Shown here: positions 37,216-47,458 of the stretch, in pieces
How positions within the stretch are numbered: position 1 is the stretch's first letter
Layout: every line of letters begins with the position of its first letter
From: an uncultured Clostridia bacterium
GTDB taxonomy: Bacteria > Bacillota > Clostridia > TANB77 > CAG-508
Assembly (NCBI GenBank): GCA_934141605.1
Contig: CAKPCL010000002.1
Location: forward strand, 1-64,000
Reading direction: 5' to 3'
Length of the DNA: 64,000 nucleotides
The notes under the pieces: generated by a model
What the model was told of the DNA's origin: nothing
Database searches by the model: none
Seen by the model: only the letters and a program-made list of their open reading frames with translations
Translations under genes and position numbers: made by a program

Positions 37216-38125
37216 TTTTGTTAACCTCTGATAAATCTAATAAATTTCCTAATTTTGTATCCCATTCATCTGGGGTAAATTCTTCCAATCCATTACCTGG
37301 GTAAAATGTTAATTCACCAAAATATATTTTTTCTTTTATTTGATAAAAATCAACTCTTAAAAATGTAATATTTTTTGACAATTTTTCGGCTAATTCCTTC
37401 ATTTTATCATATTGTGTTGGCTTTGATATTTCATTTTTATTTTTTGGATAATGTCGTTCAAATGGCATAGGATTCCATAATTCATCATAAAAATTAACAC
37501 ATAATCCTTCTTTTGAATCTCTATTTGAGCATACAAATGAGCATTTTACTTTACCATTAAAACACATTAATTTATAATCATTCACTTGCTCTGTTTTTTC
37601 TAATTCTTGTATATTCTGTTCTACGATAATTCTTGGCTTGATGTTTTTATATGGCCATTCTCTACCATGATAGTAATAATTATTTTTTAAAGATTTATTA
37701 ATCTTCATTTTTACATCATTCCAGTTAATATCTTCTTTATTATTACAAATAAATGTTCCTCCTGAATCATGTGTACATTTTATTACAAATCTATTTGGCA
37801 GTTTATTGAAATCTATTTCATTAAAATTTTCATATATTCCTATAGTTGGAATTATATATTCATCTCCAATGATATTTGCTACATATTTTTTAGCTTCATA
37901 TTTATCGACCATTGTTGTATATATTTTTTTTCTATCATATAATTTTAACCATTGTAATTTTTCATTAAATGTCTTTGGGTTTTTTAAATTTAAATTTTTT
38001 CCAATTCTCTCCTTATATATTAATTTTAAATACATTTTATCTGGAACTTTTATAATATTATTTAAAATTAAATATTTAAATACTTTTTTAGGATGCTTTA
38101 AATAATAGATTAGTTTACTTTTCAT
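37205..38125 (-). CDS. TupA-like ATP-grasp protein
   Basis: 306 residues of the ATP-grasp/TupA-like group often found in capsule clusters: NPKTFNEKLQWLKLYDRK near the start, KCTHDSGGTFIC, IIVEQNIQE, DYKLMCFNGKVKCSFV, and VDFYQIKEKIYFGELTFYPGNG. These proteins probably ligate amino acids or similar groups to sugars, though most are uncharacterised. It overlaps both neighbours (11 bp each), which indicates tight coupling. A decoration role on the repeat unit is inferred. Confidence 0.85.
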   Translation of the reverse strand: MKSKLIYYLKHPKKVFKYLILNNIIKVPDKMYLKLIYKERIGKNLNLKNPKTFNEKLQWLKLYDRKKIYTTMVDKYEAKKYVANIIGDEYIIPTIGIYENFNEIDFNKLPNRFVIKCTHDSGGTFICNNKEDINWNDVKMKINKSLKNNYYYHGREWPYKNIKPRIIVEQNIQELEKTEQVNDYKLMCFNGKVKCSFVCSNRDSKEGLCVNFYDELWNPMPFERHYPKNKNEISKPTQYDKMKELAEKLSKNITFLRVDFYQIKEKIYFGELTFYPGNGLEEFTPDEWDTKLGNLLDLSEVNKNEK

Positions 38126-39272
38126 TTTTTATTTTATTCTCCTCAATATCTTGTGTTAAAATTTTTTCTATATAATTTTCCCATCTTCTATTTATTATAT
38201 CAGGATTTAATGTTTCTGAGATTTTACTTGCGTTAATTCCTAATATCTTTGATTCATTCGGATTTAGTATAATTTTTTCAATTGCATTAATTAATTCATC
38301 TTTATTTTTATTTTCTACTAATATCCCATTTATATTATTTTTAATTAAAAATTTTGGTCCTCCACAGGGACAATCTGTTGAAATTACAGGTACACCCAAT
38401 GCCATTGCTTCCATTAATGCGTTTGGCATTCCTTCATATTCAGAAGAAAGTACAAACATTTCAGCTTTGTATATTTTTTCCTTAATATTTTCTACATTTC
38501 CGGGTAGGAAAACTTTATTAGACAAATTTAATTTTTTTATTAATTCTTGCAACTCTTCTCTTAATTTTCCTTCACCATATATAATCAATTTATATTCATT
38601 ATATTTACTGGCAATATTAGCAAAAGCCTCAATTAATATTTTTTGATTTTTTTGTTTTTCTAATCTTCCTACTGACACAATTTCTTTATTCCTATCTTTT
38701 TGATATGATTTTTCTATAAAAATAGGATTTATTGGGTTTGGTATAATTTCAGACTTTTTTTGTATTTTTTTATCAAAATATTCTTTTGCCTCATTAGTTT
38801 GAAAAACAAATCCATCACATTTAGGGTACAACCATTTCATCAATATATAGTTTTTTATATTTTTAAATTCTTTTTTAGGATCATTTCTAATTGAAACAAT
38901 TGTTGGTACTTTTTTTATTACATTTGATATTAATGTAATAAATGATGGTATCGGAGTAAAAGCAACTATTATATCAGGCTCCAAATCTCTTTTATATTTA
39001 TTTAACTTTTTTACTCTATGTAAAAAAGTACTTATTTTTTTATATAAAAAATATATATTTTTTTTGTTTTTATTGTTATTGGAATAAATATCAGTATATT
39101 CGTCATCAAGTGTGTAATATTTTATTTTTTCATCTAATTTATATGCAATATATGTATTATTAACTGAAATTATTGTAATTTCATTTTTATTTGATAAATA
39201 TGAAGTTAAATTACAAATTACTCTTTCAGCTCCACCTTTTCCCATTGCATTTGTAATAAAAAATATTTTCAC
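38115..39272 (-). CDS. GT4-family glycosyltransferase A
   Basis: A 385-residue GT-B enzyme. It begins with a typical acceptor-domain loop, FFITNAMGKGGAERVICNLTSYL, and has SVGRLEKQKNQKILIEAF and the donor-site block SSEYEGMPNALMEAMALGVPVIST with the EX7E glutamates. It would transfer one sugar to the lipid-linked unit on the inner membrane face. Donor and linkage are unknown. It overlaps the TupA-like gene by 11 bp. Confidence 0.9.
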   Translation of the reverse strand: MKIFFITNAMGKGGAERVICNLTSYLSNKNEITIISVNNTYIAYKLDEKIKYYTLDDEYTDIYSNNNKNKKNIYFLYKKISTFLHRVKKLNKYKRDLEPDIIVAFTPIPSFITLISNVIKKVPTIVSIRNDPKKEFKNIKNYILMKWLYPKCDGFVFQTNEAKEYFDKKIQKKSEIIPNPINPIFIEKSYQKDRNKEIVSVGRLEKQKNQKILIEAFANIASKYNEYKLIIYGEGKLREELQELIKKLNLSNKVFLPGNVENIKEKIYKAEMFVLSSEYEGMPNALMEAMALGVPVISTDCPCGGPKFLIKNNINGILVENKNKDELINAIEKIILNPNESKILGINASKISETLNPDIINRRWENYIEKILTQDIEENKIKNEK

Positions 39273-39282
39273 CTTTTTTCTC

Positions 39283-40467
39283 CTATTCTTTTAATATTTT
39301 CATTATTCTTTCATAATATTTTTCATAAGAATTATTGCTAATAACATATTCATATGCATTATTTATAATTTTTTCATATTCTTCATTACCCATAGAATAA
39401 CTTTTTTCTAAAGTATCATTTATGCTATCTTCATCTAATATATTAAACAATAATCCTCTATTATTTCCTACTATTTCCGGAATTCCACCCCTATTACTTC
39501 CCAAAACCAAACATTTATATAACATTCCTTCTAATGCAGTTGTAGGATAATTTTCAATCCATAATGAAGGAACTATGATAAATTCTGAATCTTCTATTTC
39601 TTTAACAGTTTCATCATGTTGTTTATAACCCAAAAATTCAATTTTGCTATTATCCTCTAAATATTTTTTCAACATTTTTTCATCTTGTTCTGAACTACAT
39701 TTTCCAATTATTTTTAAATTTACATCTTTATTTTTGGAAAATTCTTTATAAACATTTAATAATTTGAATACTCCTTTGTTTTCGTTAACACCACCTATAT
39801 ATATATATTTTTTAGATTTGGAAATATTTTTTTTCTCTTTATTTATTTCTTTAGGAATTTTTACAGGGTTATTAATACAATCTGAATTATAATTGTAATC
39901 CAATAAATATTCATTTAGTTTTTCACTTGGTGATATAACCTTTTTAACAATTCTTTTTCTTATTTTTTCAGTTCTTTTTATTAAATTTAGTTTTAACCTT
40001 ATTTTTATTTTTGAATTATGATATGTACATTCGTTTACGCATTTTTCATATTTATATCCTTTACATATATCATATTCTGTTTTAATTAATGTAGATTTAG
40101 GACATATGATACTATAATCTCTAATAACCTGATAAACATCAAATCCCTTTAAAGCTTTCATTTGAGTTATAGGACTACTAAATATATTATTTAGAATTAT
40201 TTTTTCTGGTTTTATTCTTTTTACAATTTTTCTAATTTTTATATATAAAAATGGATTAAGAAACATTTTATTTATCAATCCTTGACTTACATAGCAATTA
40301 AATATGTTTTTCTTATTTTTTATGTTTTTTATTTTACTATCAAATTCATTATCAAATGTTAAATAATAAACTTCATTTTTATGTTGTTCTAATACTTCTT
40401 TTGTTTTTAAGCAAGATTGCTCTGCTCCTCCTTCTATTAACTTTTCATTTATTATTAAAATTTTCAT
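39283..40467 (-). CDS. GT4-family glycosyltransferase B
   Basis: The start is set at 40467 (MKILIINEKLIEGGAEQS), with GGGGAA at suitable spacing; an ATG 27 bp upstream lacks this. About 394 residues: an N-terminal GGAEQS acceptor loop, YIGGVNENKGVFKLLNVY, VPSLWIENYPTTALEGMLYKCLVLGSNRGG with the EX7E-type donor site, and a helical end. A Cys cluster in the middle (CPKSTLIKTEYDICKGYKYEKC) is found in some relatives. Donor unknown. Confidence 0.88.
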   Translation of the reverse strand: MKILIINEKLIEGGAEQSCLKTKEVLEQHKNEVYYLTFDNEFDSKIKNIKNKKNIFNCYVSQGLINKMFLNPFLYIKIRKIVKRIKPEKIILNNIFSSPITQMKALKGFDVYQVIRDYSIICPKSTLIKTEYDICKGYKYEKCVNECTYHNSKIKIRLKLNLIKRTEKIRKRIVKKVISPSEKLNEYLLDYNYNSDCINNPVKIPKEINKEKKNISKSKKYIYIGGVNENKGVFKLLNVYKEFSKNKDVNLKIIGKCSSEQDEKMLKKYLEDNSKIEFLGYKQHDETVKEIEDSEFIIVPSLWIENYPTTALEGMLYKCLVLGSNRGGIPEIVGNNRGLLFNILDEDSINDTLEKSYSMGNEEYEKIINNAYEYVISNNSYEKYYERIMKILKE

Positions 40468-40502
40468 ATCTTTATTCCCCATTCCACTTTTCAATTATTT
40501 TT

Positions 40503-41870
40503 TTACACTTTTATCATTTTTTTATAATTTATAACAAATTTTGCTAAACAAAATGTATAAAATATAGCAAATGTAACTGTTCCACAATAAAAAAATATAG
40601 AATAAGCTGTTTCAATCAATATAACTATTCCAAGTGCTACAGTTTCTGTAAAAATATATTCTTTATTTTTCTGTGCAAACACATTTTTTAGCATTTTCCA
40701 ATTTTTGCTTAATAAATAAACAGTAAATATCGCAAAACATATCATACCAAAAATACCACTATCTTTAAAAATAGATAAAATTGGTGTCTGTAAATCAGTT
40801 CTCCAATTTTGAGCATACAGATTATTTGCCAAGTCAATACTTTTTCTTTCTCCAGAATCACCTACAAATGTAGAATAATATGGTGTTGATATACCTAACC
40901 CAAATAAATTAGCAATCCATCCTTTAGTATTCATATATTGTAAACAATCTAAAAATTGATTTTGACGAGTATTTATCGAAACTGAAGAAATCAAACCATA
41001 TATTTTATTCCAAAAAATAATTATTCCACTTGGTATTCCAATAAATGTTGTTATTAAAATAATGCCATTTTTCCCTTTTGATAAAATCAGATAAATTACA
41101 AAAAAAGCCAAAAGAATAATTAAATTAGTCTTATACACACAATATAAATTTTGAAAAAGGAAAAAGAATAACAGTAGAAAATTTATAATTTTATGTAGTT
41201 TGTTATTTTCTTTTAAATATAAACATTTTATTGTAAGAAATATTACTACAAAATTTGATATTGTATATGCATCTTCTTGATCTAATATAGTAACTCTATG
41301 CCCATATCTTATCCATATTTCTGTTATCGGAACTATTTGGGTAGAAATCATACCATTAATCAGTATAATACTAAAAGGATACAGCAAATTAATATTTTTA
41401 TTTAAATATTTATATGTAAAGATTAATGTAGCTAATGAATATACCCAACCTTTTGAAACTATCAAAAATCTATTTCCATTATCTAACCAATATCCATTAA
41501 ATATTATAAAAGCAAAAGTTCCTAATATATAAATTCCCAAAGCTCTAATTATATGTGCAGCAATAAATTTATCTTTTATAATTATAAAAAATCTTTTTAA
41601 ATTCATAAAAATAAATCCTAAACATATAATGTCTAATAATGTTAATGGGCCAATAAATTTTTTCTTATATATGTATGTTCTTGGTATTACTGTATTATTT
41701 TGATGTATTCTTACAAACATAATATTATAAGACGAATTTAATATTATAAAAAATATTGTATAAGCTATTTTTTCTTTAAAATTCAAATTTTTATTTTTAA
41801 ATACATATATTGCTAATAATAAATTTGAAATTATAAATATAATTGAATCTACTGTAATATAATTATTCAT
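40503..41870 (-). CDS. wzy: Wzy-type O-antigen/capsule polymerase
   Basis: A 455-residue membrane protein with about 11-12 transmembrane helices and a large external loop (about 275-340), including NTRQNQFLDCLQYMNTKGW and GLGISTPYYS, as in Wzy polymerases. There is little sequence conservation in the family, so the call rests on topology and on position between glycosyltransferase genes, with a flippase in the same operon. It would link repeat units outside the membrane. Confidence 0.8.
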   Translation of the reverse strand: MNNYITVDSIIFIISNLLLAIYVFKNKNLNFKEKIAYTIFFIILNSSYNIMFVRIHQNNTVIPRTYIYKKKFIGPLTLLDIICLGFIFMNLKRFFIIIKDKFIAAHIIRALGIYILGTFAFIIFNGYWLDNGNRFLIVSKGWVYSLATLIFTYKYLNKNINLLYPFSIILINGMISTQIVPITEIWIRYGHRVTILDQEDAYTISNFVVIFLTIKCLYLKENNKLHKIINFLLLFFFLFQNLYCVYKTNLIILLAFFVIYLILSKGKNGIILITTFIGIPSGIIIFWNKIYGLISSVSINTRQNQFLDCLQYMNTKGWIANLFGLGISTPYYSTFVGDSGERKSIDLANNLYAQNWRTDLQTPILSIFKDSGIFGMICFAIFTVYLLSKNWKMLKNVFAQKNKEYIFTETVALGIVILIETAYSIFFYCGTVTFAIFYTFCLAKFVINYKKMIKV

Positions 41871-41881
41871 AATTTTCCCTT

Positions 41882-42940
41882 CTACCTTAATTTTTCTAAT
41901 ATAATTCTAGCTGTTTTTTCCCATTTATAGTTTTCAAATTTTTCTTCACTTATTTCTATATTTTCTGAAACTTTTTTTAGTATATTCTTGCTTTCATATT
42001 CTTGATTTTCTAACTTAATATATTTGGCATTGCCTCCATAAATTTCTTTTAAAACATCTAAATTTGATACTATTACATTTTTGCATCCTGCTTCTAATGC
42101 TTCTAACGGTGGTATTCCAAACCCTTCATATAAAGAAGGGAAGATGAAAGCTTTACATTTTTTATAAAGTGCAACTAATTGTTTGTCATCCAAATACCCT
42201 GCATATATCATATTATCAAATTTTTCTTTATTCTCTTTATTTTTAAAGATATTGTTATCATTTCCTGATATTACAAATGACATATTAGGATTATTTTTAG
42301 CACATTCGACTATAAATTTATGATTTTTATGTGGGCTTTTACTTCCTAAAGAAAAACAAAATTCCTTATCTTCTAATTTTAATTTTCTAATTATACTTTC
42401 ATCAGGTTTAATATATTTCATATGTTCTGCTGAATTATAAGTAACTGTAATTTTATCTGAACTTACTTTATAATTTTCTAATATTTCATTTTTCGAAAAA
42501 TTACTAACAGTAAAAATATGTTTATATCTTCTAATATTAATTCTAGTTACTAATCTATACCATAATGCAAATTTTTTATCTAAATGTTCTGGATGTGTTT
42601 TAAATGCAATATCATGTATTACTATATATCCAGGATATAGTAATGGTGCTAAATTACACATATTTAACAGTTTAGCTTTCCTATTATGTTTTAAAACATA
42701 TAATGGTAATGAAATCTGTTCCCATGCTTGTCCTTTAAATTTTCCAACATTCAAAATTTGTATATTTTCTAATTTTAAATGTTGAATAATTTCTTTTTTA
42801 GGAGCCAATATTATAAATTTATAATTACTTTTTATCATGTCTAATTGTTTTACAACTTCAATTGCATATCTTTGGACTCCTGTTATTTTCTGTGTTAAAA
42901 AACGACCATTTATATAAATAGTATTATTTTCTTTTTTCAT
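41882..42940 (-). CDS. GT4-family glycosyltransferase C
   Basis: 352 residues: INGRFLTQKITGVQRYAIEVV at the start, a mannosyltransferase-like pattern; VIHDIAF; FTVSNFSKNEIL; FCFSLGSKSPHKNHKF; and PSLYEGFGIPPLEALEAGC with the EX7E motif. This type often transfers mannose or rhamnose, which fits the GDP-mannose genes nearby, but specificity is inferred. It overlaps the next gene upstream by 17 bp. Confidence 0.9.
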   Translation of the reverse strand: MKKENNTIYINGRFLTQKITGVQRYAIEVVKQLDMIKSNYKFIILAPKKEIIQHLKLENIQILNVGKFKGQAWEQISLPLYVLKHNRKAKLLNMCNLAPLLYPGYIVIHDIAFKTHPEHLDKKFALWYRLVTRINIRRYKHIFTVSNFSKNEILENYKVSSDKITVTYNSAEHMKYIKPDESIIRKLKLEDKEFCFSLGSKSPHKNHKFIVECAKNNPNMSFVISGNDNNIFKNKENKEKFDNMIYAGYLDDKQLVALYKKCKAFIFPSLYEGFGIPPLEALEAGCKNVIVSNLDVLKEIYGGNAKYIKLENQEYESKNILKKVSENIEISEEKFENYKWEKTARIILEKLR

Positions 42941-44042
42941 ATTTTGCTCTACCTATTTTTTCTTTTACCTTTTCATTTACAAAATCTTTTATCTTTTTTT
43001 GAAAGACCTCTTCATCAAATTCTAATGCATGTTTTCTTATTTTTTGTTTATCAAATTGCATATTTTCAAATTTTAATATAGCCTCTTTTAATGACTCTAC
43101 AGTTTGTTCTTCAAATAATACTCCTGTTTCTCCATCAATTACAGTGTCTAAAGCACCACCTTTTCCATATGCTATAACAGGTCTTCCACATGCTTGTGCT
43201 TCAACTGGTGCTATTCCAAAATCTTCAAGTCCTGGAAATATTAATGCTTTGCATTCAGACATATATTTTTTTACGACTTCATCTGGTTGTCTTCCTAAAA
43301 ATACAATATTTTTATCTCCATCAGCAATTTTTTCTAATTTTTCTTTTTCTGTTCCTTCACCGATTACTACTAATTTTTTTCCTAATTCTTTGCAAGCTTG
43401 TACAGCCAAATTGAATTTTTTATATGGTACAAGTCTAGAAACTATAAAATAATAATCACCATCTGTTTCTGATATATTGAATAGTTTACACCTTACAGGT
43501 GGATTGATTACTACTGAATCTCTATTATATGTATTTTTGACTCTTCTTTGAATTTCTGAAGAATTCGCAATAAAATAATCTATTCTTTTATTATTATTTT
43601 TATCCCATATTCTCATAAAAAACAAAAGTATATTAACTAAAATTTTTTTTATTGGATTCATTCCTTTTGTATATTCATATTTATATTCATATGCATATCT
43701 CATTGGAGTATGTATATAGCAAATATGTATTGCATTTTTTCCTTTTTTTACTCCTTTAGCGCAACTTGATGAACTACTTAATATAACATCATAATCTTTC
43801 ATATCAAATTTTGAAAATGCTAAAGGCATTAACGGAAAATATTTTTTATGATTGTATACCGGCTTTTTTCTTTGTAAAAAACTAGTCTTTACATCCAAAT
43901 TTTTCAGTTCATCATCCAACTTTTCTGGTGTATAAAATGTTGTATAAATTGGTGCTTCTGGATATATTTTTTTGAAATTTATTACTACTTGTTCAGCTCC
44001 ACCCATATTAGTAAGCCAATCATGTACAATTGCTAATTTCAT
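42924..44042 (-). CDS. GT4-family glycosyltransferase D, WbaZ-like mannosyltransferase
   Basis: 372 residues: LAIVHDWLTNMGGAEQVVINF at the start, SSSSCAKGVKKGKNAIHICYIHTPMRYAYE, SRLVPYKKFNLAVQAC and PGLEDFGIAPVEAQACGRPVIAYGKGG with the EX7E site. The HDWL...GGAEQV and HTPMRY blocks are typical of WbaZ/MtfB-type mannosyltransferases. This fits the adjacent manC gene (11 bp upstream). It probably adds mannose from GDP-mannose. Confidence 0.88.
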   Translation of the reverse strand: MKLAIVHDWLTNMGGAEQVVINFKKIYPEAPIYTTFYTPEKLDDELKNLDVKTSFLQRKKPVYNHKKYFPLMPLAFSKFDMKDYDVILSSSSSCAKGVKKGKNAIHICYIHTPMRYAYEYKYEYTKGMNPIKKILVNILLFFMRIWDKNNNKRIDYFIANSSEIQRRVKNTYNRDSVVINPPVRCKLFNISETDGDYYFIVSRLVPYKKFNLAVQACKELGKKLVVIGEGTEKEKLEKIADGDKNIVFLGRQPDEVVKKYMSECKALIFPGLEDFGIAPVEAQACGRPVIAYGKGGALDTVIDGETGVLFEEQTVESLKEAILKFENMQFDKQKIRKHALEFDEEVFQKKIKDFVNEKVKEKIGRAKYEKRK

Positions 44043-44053
44043 TTTTATTCCCC

Positions 44054-45100
44054 TTACATTTCTTTTTCTCTATAATTTTTTAATTCTTCCATTTTTTCTT
44101 TAGGACCTATTACTATCATATCATCTGATTCTATACAAAAAATATTATCTAGTCCTATTACAACTATTTTCTTTTCTCCTGAATACAATACATTATTACT
44201 TGAATTGTAAATAGAAGCTTTTCCTTTAACTAAATTATCTTTGTCATCTTTTTCAATGTATCTTTCTAATGATTTCCATGTTCCTATATCATCCCAACCA
44301 AGATTTGAAGGAATAACATATATATTTTTAGATTTTTCCATTACTGCATAATCTATTGAAATATTTTCGCTTTCTGGATATATTTCTTTTAATATTTTAT
44401 CATATTCTTTATCATATATACTAGGTAATTGTTGTAATAAATTATAAGTTTTATTATAGTTGTTTTCTAATTCTTTTAACATATAATCAACATTAAATAT
44501 AAACATACCTGCATTCCATAAATATTCTTTTGACTCTAAATATTGTTTAGCTTTTTCCAAATCTGGTTTTTCTACAAATCTTTCTACTTTTACAACATTA
44601 TTTTTTTCTGTTTTATTATATTTTATATAGCCATATCCTGTCTCTGGTCTGTCTGGTGTAATTCCTATTGTTACTATTGATTCTTTATTTTCTTTTACAA
44701 AATTGTCTGCAGTTTTTAAAGTATTTAAAAAATCTCTCTCTTTTTTTATTAAATGGTCAGATGGTAAAACAGCAATATTACAATCATTATATATTTGTTT
44801 AATATATAATGAAGCAAGTAAAATACATGGAGCCGTATTTCTTCCTACTGGTTCTATTATTATATTTTTTTCTGGTAAATCTGGTAATTGTTCTTTTACT
44901 AAATCTACATATTTTTCACCTGTTGAGATAAAAATTTTTTCTATTGGAAGTATTTTTCTAATTCTATCAACCGTTAATTGAATCATAGTTCTATCTTCTA
45001 TTAGGTTTATAAATTGTTTTGGTTTTTCCTCTGTTGATTTTGGCCAAAATCTTGTTCCTTTTCCTCCTGCCATTATTAGTACGCAAAATTCTTCTTTCAT
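44054..45100 (-). CDS. manC: Mannose-1-phosphate guanylyltransferase
   Basis: It makes GDP-mannose from mannose-1-phosphate and GTP. 348 residues: the nucleotide-binding loop IMAGGKGTRFWPKSTEEKPKQF, VLPSDHLIK, VTIGITPDRPETGYGYIKY, VEKPDLEKAKQYL and WNAGMFIF are all present. It lacks the C-terminal isomerase domain of the bifunctional form, which is consistent with a separate manA at 29030. It overlaps the sugar transferase gene by one base. Confidence 0.94.
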   Translation of the reverse strand: MKEEFCVLIMAGGKGTRFWPKSTEEKPKQFINLIEDRTMIQLTVDRIRKILPIEKIFISTGEKYVDLVKEQLPDLPEKNIIIEPVGRNTAPCILLASLYIKQIYNDCNIAVLPSDHLIKKERDFLNTLKTADNFVKENKESIVTIGITPDRPETGYGYIKYNKTEKNNVVKVERFVEKPDLEKAKQYLESKEYLWNAGMFIFNVDYMLKELENNYNKTYNLLQQLPSIYDKEYDKILKEIYPESENISIDYAVMEKSKNIYVIPSNLGWDDIGTWKSLERYIEKDDKDNLVKGKASIYNSSNNVLYSGEKKIVVIGLDNIFCIESDDMIVIGPKEKMEELKNYREKEM

Positions 45101-45810
45101 TATACTGCTCCTTCTTTTTTTATTACTGATAAAATTGTTTTTACAAATATTTTAAAGTCTAGTTTAAAAGAAATATTATCCACATAATATAATTCCATAT
45201 CAATTCTTTCAGCATATGTAGTATCACTTCTTCCATTAGCAGCCCAATATCCTGTAATTCCTGGTTTTACACTCAAAAATTTATCTTTGTCATTACCATA
45301 TTTTTCTATTTCTCCATCTACTACAGGTCTTGGTCCAATAAGGCTCATATCACCTTTAAGTACATTTATTAGTTGTGGAAGTTCGTCAATACTTGTTTTT
45401 CTTAAGAATTTTCCTATCTTTGTTATTCTTGGATCGTCTTTCAATTTTTGATTTTCCTCAAACTCTTTTCTTGCATCATCATTTTGTGCTAAATATTCTT
45501 TTAATTTTTTGTCTGCGTCTATACACATTGATCTAAATTTGTATATTCTAAATTTTCTGCCATCTTTTCCATATCTCAATTGTTCATAAAATAATGGTCC
45601 ATCATTTTCTTTTAAAATTATTCTTGCCAAATAAATGCACAAAGTAATAGGTACTAGCAAAACAGTTCCTACTAGTCCGCCTAATATATCTATAAATCTT
45701 TTAACAAATTTATATACGACTTTTTTTACATCTATTTTTTCTTTTATATTTTCTTGTATTCTAACTGTTTTATCTGCAATAATATTTTCTTCACTAATAT
45801 TAGCATTCAT
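45100..45810 (-). CDS. Initiating phosphoglycosyl transferase (bacterial sugar transferase)
   Basis: It transfers a sugar-1-phosphate to undecaprenyl phosphate to start the capsule unit. The 236 residues have a short polar start, one re-entrant or transmembrane segment (FVKRFIDILGGLVGTVLLVP) and the catalytic core YKFRSMC, FLRKTSIDELPQLINVLKGD and MSLIGPRP. It is the small form without the extra N-terminal membrane domain. AGGGGGAT precedes the ATG. It is the first gene of the glycosyl part of the operon, after the second LCP gene. Confidence 0.93.
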   Translation of the reverse strand: MNANISEENIIADKTVRIQENIKEKIDVKKVVYKFVKRFIDILGGLVGTVLLVPITLCIYLARIILKENDGPLFYEQLRYGKDGRKFRIYKFRSMCIDADKKLKEYLAQNDDARKEFEENQKLKDDPRITKIGKFLRKTSIDELPQLINVLKGDMSLIGPRPVVDGEIEKYGNDKDKFLSVKPGITGYWAANGRSDTTYAERIDMELYYVDNISFKLDFKIFVKTILSVIKKEGAV

Positions 45811-45960
45811 AAAACATCCCCCTTATTAAACATAGTGCTCTATAATTTATTATATCTTATCACAGATACAAATTCAACCTTTTTACATCATTTTTTGCAA
45901 TTTTTATTAAAAAATATGACAAGAAGTGACAGAAACCTGCTATTATCTTGCCAATATTCT

Positions 45961-46992
45961 TTATTTACTGTATCCAGTTTTATTTATTATACTATTACTA
46001 ATATTTTTAACTTTTTCAGAACATGTATAATTTTCATCTTCAAAAGCTTCTTTATGTAATTGTATAACATTGCTTTCTAATGTTACTGGTACTCCATACC
46101 ATCTATACATTGTAATTCCTTTTATATTATATGGCCAGCCTATGCTATCTGTTATTTTATATTTTGCAATGTTAGGCACTAAAGATATTAAGTTCCCAGT
46201 TGATAGGTTTGTATAAACATATGGTAGTATTTTGTCTGCAAAAGTGTTAATTTCGCCTATGCTTTTAGTTTTCAATTTAGTAAACATTGCTTCTATAACT
46301 GTTCTCATTCTTTCTGTTCTTTTGTAGTCTCCTCCTGCAGTGTATCTTATTCTTGAGTATGCTACTGCTTGTACTCCATCTAAATTATATGTTCCTGCTT
46401 CAGTTATGTGTTTTGCTGTTTTATTTGTTACTCGTGCTGTTTCATCTATGTATGGGTTTATATATTTTACTTCTTCTGAGTCTATTGATATTTTTACTCC
46501 ACCCAGTTGGTCTACTGCTTCTGAAACTGCATCAAAGTTAACTGTTACAAATTCTTTTATGTTTAAGTCCAAATTTTCATTAAGTGTTTTTATTGCAAGT
46601 GGTGCTTCGCCATAGGAATATGCGTGTGTTATTTTGTCTAATCCATGTCCTTCAATGTTTACATATGTGTCTCTATATACAGAAATTAATTTAATTTCAC
46701 CTGTTGAGTTATTTATGCTTGCTATTATTATACAATCGCTTCTATTTCCTATTCCATAGTCATCTGACCTGCTATCTACTCCAAAAATAGCTATATTTCT
46801 GTATTTTGATAATTTGTTGTCTGTTTCTTCTGATATTCCTAAGTCTTCCTCATTGATTTCAGTTTTCTGCATTTTTCCTAGTTTGTCATTTATATACCAA
46901 TATGCAGTTCCTGATAATATGCCTAAAATTATGATTAATACTGATAGTATTTTTATAAATATTTTTGTTTTTCTATATTTCTTTTTTTCCAT
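45961..46992 (-). CDS. LytR-CpsA-Psr ligase 2
   Basis: 343 residues with one transmembrane helix (about 10-31) and the LCP catalytic domain: AIFGVDSRSDDYGIGNRSDC, ISVYRDTYVNIEG, VDQLGGVKISIDSEE and YSRIRYTAGGDYKRTERMR. It is related to but clearly different from the LCP at 21955. It lies 150 bp upstream of the sugar transferase gene, on the same strand. The pair of LCP genes flanking the cluster suggests attachment of two polymers or redundancy. Confidence 0.93.
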   Translation of the reverse strand: MEKKKYRKTKIFIKILSVLIIILGILSGTAYWYINDKLGKMQKTEINEEDLGISEETDNKLSKYRNIAIFGVDSRSDDYGIGNRSDCIIIASINNSTGEIKLISVYRDTYVNIEGHGLDKITHAYSYGEAPLAIKTLNENLDLNIKEFVTVNFDAVSEAVDQLGGVKISIDSEEVKYINPYIDETARVTNKTAKHITEAGTYNLDGVQAVAYSRIRYTAGGDYKRTERMRTVIEAMFTKLKTKSIGEINTFADKILPYVYTNLSTGNLISLVPNIAKYKITDSIGWPYNIKGITMYRWYGVPVTLESNVIQLHKEAFEDENYTCSEKVKNISNSIINKTGYSK

Positions 46993-47058
46993 TTTTAATC
47001 TCTTTTCTTTTTTGTTTTTTATATTTTATACTTGCTTAAAAATAATGTCAATAAAAAG

Positions 47059-47089
47059 CACTCCAAATATTTATTATATTTTGGAGTGT
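47059..47089 (-). terminator. Terminator before LCP 2
   Basis: CACTCCAAA (47059-47067) and TTTGGAGTG (47080-47088) pair with AT pairs inside. On the minus strand it is followed by CTTTTTATT. It isolates the capsule operon from the small gene above. Confidence 0.75.
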
Positions 47090-47128
47090 TGTGTTATATA
47101 CTATTTTATAAGTTTAGATATAATGGAC

Positions 47129-47458
47129 TTATTGAGCCCATCTGAACATTTTTATGTCTTTATATTTTTTTAATACTTGTTTATATTTATCATATTCATC
47201 TTCCCACAATTCTGCTGGCATTTTGTCAAAAGCTGTGAATATTTTTTCTGCTTCTGATAAATATATTACTTGTTCTTGTGGAGACATGTTTTGATATTGT
47301 TTGGCAAAGCAGTATAATTTGTCTAACATTTGGTTTGCTTCTATGAAGTCCCAAAAGTCTTTTACTTTTATTCCTAATAATTTCATTTGCATTACTGAAT
47401 ATAATATTAATGCAACTACTGTAAATACTAATATATATACTATAACTAATAATCCCAT
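47129..47458 (-). CDS. Small membrane-anchored protein, unknown
   Basis: Start chosen at 47458 (MGLLVIVYILVFTVVALILY), preceded by AGGTGG; an ATG 27 bp earlier has no such site. 109 residues: one N-terminal transmembrane helix, then a helical cytoplasmic domain with QMLDKLYCFAKQYQNMSPQEQVIY. No family recognised. It stands alone between two hairpins. Confidence 0.6.
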   Translation of the reverse strand: MGLLVIVYILVFTVVALILYSVMQMKLLGIKVKDFWDFIEANQMLDKLYCFAKQYQNMSPQEQVIYLSEAEKIFTAFDKMPAELWEDEYDKYKQVLKKYKDIKMFRWAQ

